Assembly: GCA_030684835.1 (NCBI GenBank) | Contig: JAUXWZ010000157.1 | Coordinates: forward strand, 62,001 to 126,000 | DNA from: Beijerinckiaceae bacterium | GTDB lineage: Bacteria; Pseudomonadota; Alphaproteobacteria; Rhizobiales; Beijerinckiaceae | DNA length: 64,000 nucleotides | Direction: 5' to 3' | Shown: piece by piece, positions 62,425 through 64,000 of the stretch | Layout: each line of letters begins with the position of its first letter | Numbering within the stretch: the stretch's first letter is position 1 | Notes under the pieces: generated by a model | What the model was told of the DNA's origin: nothing | The model's input: only the letters and a program-made list of their open reading frames with translations | Database searches by the model: none | Made by a program: the position numbers and the translations under genes

Positions 62425-63263
62425 TCGCGTTCGTAAACGACGTTAGCCCGCGTGCGCAGGATTTCGCGATACCCCTTGTCGAGGATCAGCCTTGGGAGAT
62501 CGACGGTCCAGCGCGCGTTGATGTGTTCCATGATCATCAGCTTGGGCCAAAGGGCTTCCGGCGATGTGCGGAAGAACGGCTCCAGGATCAGGTCTTCGGC
62601 GCCTTCGACATCAAGTTTCATCGCGTCGATGCGGCTATAGCCTTCCGCATCCACGACGCCAGTTAGAGTGCGTGCGGGCACGCGAACCCGCCTGCCGTCA
62701 GCCTCGGCGCTGACGATTCGCACAGAGCTTTCACCGCGATTGTGGGAGGGCAGAAACAGCGTGATTTCGCCGTCCTCGTCAGCTAGCGCGCAATCCATCG
62801 CCTTGACCGTCGCAAAGGGGTTCTGGCGGATATTGTAGATCAGCCGCTCAAAGATTTCGGGCTGCGGTTCGATGGCGAGGATGCGCGCAAGAGGCCCGGC
62901 GTTCGCGGCGACATACAGCGCGTAACCGCCGACATTCGACCCGATGTCGATGAATACAAATTCTGGCGTGATGCGGCTTTTCAACAGCAATCGCTCCGGC
63001 TCGTCAAAATATTGCGGCGTGAAGAGAATGCGTTTTTCGCAGACGTTATTATACGGGTAGAGGCGCATCTTGGCGCCCAGCGAAGACACGTCCACTGGCC
63101 GTCCGCCCAGCGCCTTGATGCTCAAGCCACGCAGGAAGAATGCATGACGATGGGCCAACCAGGACTGTCCGGCGGCGCGCGTCCATGCGAGAACCCGTCT
63201 CAGGAGAGCGCCAGGGGCGTGCCGCCCGAAGGGCGTAAGATCGTTGGTGGGCGTTATGGACAT
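62421..63263 (-). CDS. FkbM-family methyltransferase
   Basis: The 280-residue protein has the class I SAM loop FVFIDIGSNVGGYALYVA (around residue 100), ILAIEPQPEIFERL and a MKLDVEGAEDLIL strand diagnostic of FkbM methyltransferases, which methylate sugar or lipid hydroxyls. A basic N-terminal region precedes the domain. ATG at 63263 is chosen, behind CGAGCAG; an in-frame ATG at 63320 would add 19 residues. Substrate unknown. Confidence 0.82.
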   Translation of the reverse strand: MSITPTNDLTPFGRHAPGALLRRVLAWTRAAGQSWLAHRHAFFLRGLSIKALGGRPVDVSSLGAKMRLYPYNNVCEKRILFTPQYFDEPERLLLKSRITPEFVFIDIGSNVGGYALYVAANAGPLARILAIEPQPEIFERLIYNIRQNPFATVKAMDCALADEDGEITLFLPSHNRGESSVRIVSAEADGRRVRVPARTLTGVVDAEGYSRIDAMKLDVEGAEDLILEPFFRTSPEALWPKLMIMEHINARWTVDLPRLILDKGYREILRTRANVVYERD

Positions 63264-63451
63264 CTGCTCGTGCGTCAACTTTCCGTGGAGCGAAATGGCT
63301 GCGACGCTGGTTAAGCGCATGCGCCACGCCGGGGGCTCATATCATAGCTGCTTAGCGTCACGCTACCCGCGCCTCAGCCCCCAAGCCCACGTTATCACTT
63401 GCGTTGGGGCTCTTTTCGCCTAGATTCAACGCATTCTTTCGCGGACGCAAA

Positions 63452-64000
63452 ATGACCTTCGTAGACGCACATATCGCCCCTACGCGCAAAACTGGGCACA
63501 TCAAACTTCATGGACCTGACGCCTTTGAGGGGATGCGTAAGGCCGGACGTCTGACGGCCGAAGCCCTCGACATGTTGACGGACTTTGTGAAGCCCGGCGT
63601 CTCGACCGACAAGCTCGACCGCATGGCGTTCGACTTCGCCATGGATCACAAGGCCTACCCGGCCCCGCTTGGTTATCGCGGCTACCGCAAGTCCGTTTGC
63701 ACCTCGATCAATCACGTCGTCTGCCATGGCATCCCTGACTCGCGACCGCTGCGCGAGGGCGACATCGTCAACGTGGACGTGACGCTGCTTGTCGATGGCT
63801 GGCATGGCGATTCGAGCCGCATGTATCGTGCGGGCGAGGTCGCTCGCCGCGCTGAACGACTGATCGATGTGACGTATGAAGCCCTGATGCGCGGCATCGA
63901 CGCCGTTAAGCCTGGCGCGACGACTGGTGATATCGGGTGGGCGATCCAGGAATTTGCGGAGTCCGAGCGTTGCTCCGTCGTGCGCGATTTTTGCGGCCAC
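63452..64000 (+). CDS. map: Methionine aminopeptidase type I, N-terminal part
   Basis: The gene continues beyond the window; 183 codons are visible. It has the M24A sequence FEGMRKAGRLTAEALDMLTDFVKPGVST, TSINHVVCHGIPD, the first metal ligands in VNVDVTLLVDGWHGDSSRMY and the His-containing DFCGH at the end of the window. The full protein should be about 270 residues. It removes N-terminal Met from nascent proteins. Unlike the M24-fold proteins in the island, both Asp ligands are intact. Confidence 0.94.
   Translation, partial: MTFVDAHIAPTRKTGHIKLHGPDAFEGMRKAGRLTAEALDMLTDFVKPGVSTDKLDRMAFDFAMDHKAYPAPLGYRGYRKSVCTSINHVVCHGIPDSRPLREGDIVNVDVTLLVDGWHGDSSRMYRAGEVARRAERLIDVTYEALMRGIDAVKPGATTGDIGWAIQEFAESERCSVVRDFCGH

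Noticed and set aside
1-64000. CRISPR array
   Set aside because: I saw no regularly spaced short repeats with unique spacers; the GGGTATCC pairs are isolated and tied to att sites.

Overview
The window looks like a chromosomal segment of a high-GC alphaproteobacterium, probably a member of Hyphomicrobiales (inferred from gene content such as glyQ, a polyprenyl diphosphate synthase, a DUF2007 gene, a TrmN6-type methyltransferase, and dense stop/start overlaps). Core chromosome lies on both sides of a composite genomic island of about 50 kb.

Left core (1-3328): the end of a DUF4198 gene and a nickel/cobalt ECF importer, cbiM-nikL-cbiQ-cbiO, followed by a small membrane protein and an intact tRNA-Leu(UAA). 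The last 55 bases of this tRNA are repeated identically at 53310-53364. These are the outer ends (attL and attR) of the island. Two degenerate copies of the same tRNA end lie inside it (3893-3942 and 35698-35748), so the island appears to be three elements integrated in tandem: a 0.5 kb relic, a 32 kb catabolic unit and an 18 kb unit. A paired 8-bp motif, GGGTATCC-N4-GGGTATCC, lies 62-63 bases inside each left-hand junction and once near the right end. It may be an integrase arm site.

Catabolic unit (4224-35666): two parallel gene sets, each divergent from a LysR regulator. Set 1 (13679 down to 4224) encodes HyuA, HyuB, two M24-fold proteins without normal metal ligands, a bicupin, a Bug receptor and an ACMSD-like amidohydrolase. 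Its LysR gene (13871) is followed by three more Bug receptors. Set 2 (34637 down to 18239) has the same HyuA-HyuB-M24-M24 head, then a complete SsuABC/TauABC-type importer, a CDC48-like double AAA ATPase, a Bug receptor, two single-domain cupins corresponding to the two halves of the bicupin, a paralogous amidohydrolase and an MmgE/PrpD protein. Close spacing and frequent overlaps suggest long operons. The overall picture is uptake and ATP-dependent ring or amide chemistry followed by oxygenation or decarboxylation of a cyclic carboxylate. The substrate cannot be read from the sequence.

Third unit (35749-53364): an integrase relic, a 1966-residue DUF4011-helicase-Vsr protein resembling single-gene anti-phage systems, IS110, IS630 and IS5 remnants, a Rieske oxygenase with its own Bug receptor, a decayed duplicate of an element-maintenance region, small DNA-binding and hypothetical genes of the integrative element, and a frameshifted DUF4102-type integrase next to attR.

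Right core (53365-64000): small membrane and secreted proteins, glyQ, a TrmN6-like methyltransferase, DUF2007, a polyprenyl diphosphate synthase, a truncated globin, gpt, a CinA-type molybdopterin-binding protein, sfsA, an FkbM methyltransferase and the start of map.
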